From positions 558,001 through 622,000 of the forward strand of contig JAEPQD010000002.1 of NCBI GenBank assembly GCA_017642695.1: a DNA stretch of 64,000 bases, read 5' to 3'. Positions 61,786 to 64,000 of this stretch are shown here, one piece after another. Numbering within the stretch: position 1 is the first letter of the stretch; every line of letters begins with the position of its first letter. The DNA is from Parvibaculum sp. (GTDB lineage Bacteria > Pseudomonadota > Alphaproteobacteria > Parvibaculales > Parvibaculaceae). The notes under the pieces are model-generated. The model saw only the letters and a list, made by a program, of their open reading frames with translations, did not search any database and was not told where the DNA came from. The position numbers and the translations under genes are program-made.

Positions 61786-62532
61786 TCAGCCGTAGACCAT
61801 CCCGTGCCAGCCCTCGCGGTCGAAGGGTGACCATTCGCCTTCGGTCTGCGCCAGCCGGTCAGCGATGGCCCAGAGCACGAGCGGGTTGAAACCCATGCCG
61901 AGATGGGTTGCGGGCACTTCGATGTTTTCGGTCTCGTCTGCTTCCATCTCGCGGCAGGCTTCCCACGAGACGATGCCGTCGCTCCTCGAATAGATCGAAG
62001 TGCAGGGAACCGGCGGGGGAATGCGCCGGCGCGCCGCCGCTGCCGGCTTCCTGGTGCCGTCAATGCTGTAGTCGGAGCCGAAGGGGCTGCCGAGCGTCAC
62101 GACCTGCCGCACCGCATAGGGAAACTCGCGCGCGAGTTCACGGGCGAAGATGCCGCCCAGCGACCAGCCGACAATGCTGATGCGCCGTCCGTAGCGGCCA
62201 TGCAGGTCCTTCAGACGTGCTTTCAGCCGCTCATGCAACTCGCGGCTCGGGCCCCAGTTGTGGCCCTGCTTCCAGGGGTGGGTCGTATAGCCGAGTTCGT
62301 CGAGATAGCGGCGGATGATGAAGGTCGATTCGTCGCCCGTCAGCACGCCGGGCAGTACCAGCACCGCGTGCCCGTCGCCGCGTGGCGCCGAGAGAAGCGC
62401 GGGGATCGCGGGCGTCAGCGCGCCGAGTTCCGCGAAGAAGCGCAGCTCGCCGAGCCGCGACAGCCAGCCGGGTTCACGCGATTGCGTTTCCTCGTCGTGG
62501 AGGTCGCCCCAGTTGTCGAAGGTATACGCCAT
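61786..62532 (-). CDS. Alpha/beta hydrolase
   Basis: The 248-residue hydrolase has VLVLPGVLTGDEST, a nucleophile elbow GWSLGGIFARE, a likely catalytic Asp in YSRSDGIVSW and a His in PATHLGM. The family covers lipases, esterases and polyester depolymerases; the substrate is unknown. It has no signal peptide. It is downstream of the desaturase gene with 90 bp between and may share its transcript. Confidence 0.85.
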   Translation of the reverse strand: MAYTFDNWGDLHDEETQSREPGWLSRLGELRFFAELGALTPAIPALLSAPRGDGHAVLVLPGVLTGDESTFIIRRYLDELGYTTHPWKQGHNWGPSRELHERLKARLKDLHGRYGRRISIVGWSLGGIFARELAREFPYAVRQVVTLGSPFGSDYSIDGTRKPAAAARRRIPPPVPCTSIYSRSDGIVSWEACREMEADETENIEVPATHLGMGFNPLVLWAIADRLAQTEGEWSPFDREGWHGMVYG

Positions 62533-62622
62533 TGCCGCCCCGTGCCTCGTTGAGGCTCATCGTACCGCATCGCAGCATGAAAAGGGCGGAAATTTCCGTG
62601 TCGTTTTGCATCCCCGCCTGGC

Positions 62623-63528
62623 CTAGACGCCGTCGAGCCGGCAGCCTCTTTTTTTCAGAATGGGGCGGAGTTCCCGGTAGGCGGCTGCGTTCCGGTTCAG
62701 CGGAATGCCGGGATGCAGGTGATGGATGATGTGATGTTCCATCCCGAAGGAGACAATATTGCCGAACCAGTAGTGGAAATGGCGCGTGTTGCGGTAGCGG
62801 CCCTGTTCGTTCATCGGGTGATGCGGAAACCAGCTCAGGAAGAGCGAGATGTAGCTCATGCCGATATGCCGCGGCAGCCACCAGAGAAGCGCCGCCTCGA
62901 TCGCGTAGCCGCTCCACGCGAGCGCTGTCAGGATCGCCCAGAAGCTTAGCGTCTGCGCCAGCCCTTCCATCATCGCGCGCTTTGCCGTCTCGTCGCCTGC
63001 TTCGGCTTTCTCGCGCAGGAGCTTGCCATAGGCATTCGGCTGGCCGGGTTGGCGGCGGCGGATGCCGGTCAGGATTGCCTGCCAAGCGTTCGCGGCCTTC
63101 ACGCCATAGTCCGGGTCGCGTTCAGGGTCGTTCGTGTAGGTGTGGTGATCCATATGCGTGATGCGCGCCGTCTTGAAGGGCAACACCAGCGGAATGGTCG
63201 AGACGTAGCCGATCAGTTCGTTGAGCCAGCGCAAGGGTTCGCCGCTCTTCGCATAGTTTGAATGCTGCGCCTCATGCGAGGGCAGGTAGCAGAGCGCGAC
63301 GTTGAGAGTCGCCAGCGGGAACGCGATCCAGAGCGACAGCGTGCCCGTCATCACGAGCGGCCAGAGCGCCAGCCAGCAGACGAGATTGCCGAGCCCCCAT
63401 GCCGCCATGACAATGGGAAAAGGCCCGATATATTTCCGGGCGATCGTCAGTTCCTCGCGGGCGAGTTCGCGGTCGTTCCTTTCGGCGACAGGCGCGGCCG
63501 CCACGGGTTCGGTCACGGCGACGTTCAT
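62623..63528 (-). CDS. Membrane fatty acid desaturase / hydroxylase
   Basis: The 301-residue di-iron membrane enzyme has three histidine boxes: HEAQH (85-89), HMDHH (125-129) and HHIIHH (about 265-270), with four hydrophobic helices in between. This is the FA_desaturase family; fatty acid desaturase is the simplest reading and carotenoid hydroxylase is an alternative. ATG 63528 is supported by GGGAGGT just upstream and overlaps the stop of the 65-residue gene (ATGA). Confidence 0.9.
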   Translation of the reverse strand: MNVAVTEPVAAAPVAERNDRELAREELTIARKYIGPFPIVMAAWGLGNLVCWLALWPLVMTGTLSLWIAFPLATLNVALCYLPSHEAQHSNYAKSGEPLRWLNELIGYVSTIPLVLPFKTARITHMDHHTYTNDPERDPDYGVKAANAWQAILTGIRRRQPGQPNAYGKLLREKAEAGDETAKRAMMEGLAQTLSFWAILTALAWSGYAIEAALLWWLPRHIGMSYISLFLSWFPHHPMNEQGRYRNTRHFHYWFGNIVSFGMEHHIIHHLHPGIPLNRNAAAYRELRPILKKRGCRLDGV

Positions 63529-63722
63529 ATCCACCTCCCGCGGAACTTCGCGGCAAGGCCGAGGCCCGTGCCGATCAACAATCCCGTCTGAACGAAGGAA
63601 AGGCCGAAGGGCGCGGCGATCTCCATCGCTTCCATCGACTGCGCGATCAGCGGCGCGAGGAAGCCGATGCCGAAAAGCACCGGACCCCAGGGGCCGATCG
63701 TTTGCACTATCTTCCCGATCAT
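63525..63722 (-). CDS. 65-residue two-helix membrane protein
   Basis: A 65-codon minus-strand gene overlaps the TetR stop (63719) by four bases and the desaturase start (63528) by four. The product has two hydrophobic helices (about 10-26 and 36-58) with a polar QSMEAMEI link and a basic end (AKFRGRWI). The double four-base overlap is strong evidence that it is real and coupled. No known family is recognised; a partner or stabiliser for the desaturase is possible. Confidence 0.75.
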   Translation of the reverse strand: MIGKIVQTIGPWGPVLFGIGFLAPLIAQSMEAMEIAAPFGLSFVQTGLLIGTGLGLAAKFRGRWI

Positions 63723-64000
63723 GTCCGTTTCCTCTTGGGAGCTTCGTTTCCGGTGAGGCTCTTCTGCGGTGCTTCCGGATCGATGATGAGGCGCACCATG
63801 CGCTCGATGAAGGCATCGAGGTTTCGTTCGTCCGGCATGCTGCCCTGCATCGGATCGGCGAGCATCGCCGCCACGCCGCGCACGGTCGCGGTGCTATAGA
63901 TCACGATGTCGTCCACCGTCTCCTCGGGCAGCCAGCCCGCCGCCTGTGCCTCGCGCGCGGCGTCGGCCACGATCTCGTGCCAGCGCCGGCGCGACTGCAT
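63719..64000 (-). CDS. TetR-type regulator, C-terminal part (cut by window end)
   Basis: The frame is open to the last base, so the gene starts outside the window. The visible 93 residues have the C-terminal ligand domain look of TetR regulators: a STATVRGVAAMLADP helix and RNLDAFIERMVRLII followed by a Lys/Arg-rich tail. The DNA-binding part is missing, so the family call is inference. The stop overlaps the 65-residue gene, and it probably controls the desaturase unit. Confidence 0.65.
   Translation of the reverse strand: MQSRRRWHEIVADAAREAQAAGWLPEETVDDIVIYSTATVRGVAAMLADPMQGSMPDERNLDAFIERMVRLIIDPEAPQKSLTGNEAPKRKRT

Overview
The window is GC-rich, gene-dense chromosomal DNA with housekeeping content, and it reads as an alphaproteobacterium of the Hyphomicrobiales/Parvibaculum type (the genus is inference). 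The clearest markers are a circularly permuted two-piece tmRNA next to sspB, an mraY-to-ftsZ division cluster followed by lpxC and bamD, the fumC/ribbon-helix-helix/DUF4169 group, and the hflK-hflC-DUF2065-degP group. I saw no phage, insertion sequence, CRISPR array or tRNA. Both window ends cut a gene: mraY on the left and a TetR-type regulator on the right.

Layout: 1-12073 is the division and wall cluster mraY-murD-ftsW-murG-murC-murB-ddl-ftsQ-ftsA-ftsZ. Its genes abut or overlap by a few bases until a 148-bp gap before ftsZ. A membrane acyltransferase with an SGNH domain (minus strand, 12144-14075) sits between ftsZ and lpxC. After lpxC come bamD, recN, ligA and a GNAT-like gene. On the minus strand 21676-26794 holds uvrD/pcrA, prmA and aminopeptidase P. 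A ClC channel, a thioesterase and an FAD-linked (D-lactate type) dehydrogenase follow. A TetR-controlled ABC exporter (31166-34730) has a 34-bp perfect palindrome in front of its repressor.

34903-42680 holds DUF4169, a large AsmA-like protein, a ribbon-helix-helix protein, fumC, sspB, the tmRNA and a membrane dipeptidase. ThyA, a 57-residue membrane protein and dihydrofolate reductase form a folate group. Formaldehyde detoxification (frmA, fghA) overlaps an FAD amine oxidase and is followed by an SMP-30 lactonase. Next come a small secreted protein, mrp, hflK-hflC-DUF2065-degP, serB/miaA, and the branched-chain amino acid genes ilvI-ilvH-ilvC. The right end holds an Asp/Glu racemase-like protein, a probable outer-membrane protein, a globin, an alpha/beta hydrolase, and a fatty acid desaturase in a tightly overlapping unit with a 65-residue membrane protein and a TetR regulator.

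The genes cover wall precursor synthesis and divisome assembly, lipid A and outer-membrane assembly, DNA repair, ribosome rescue with tagged-protein delivery, membrane protein quality control, C1/aldehyde detoxification and amino acid synthesis. Nothing is an obvious new defence or mobile system. The best leads are the amine oxidase fused by overlap to formaldehyde detoxification, three small or unusual membrane proteins in coupled positions (57 aa, 65 aa, and the AT3-SGNH protein in the division cluster), the ssrA-sspB linkage, and two inverted-pair palindromic repeat elements.
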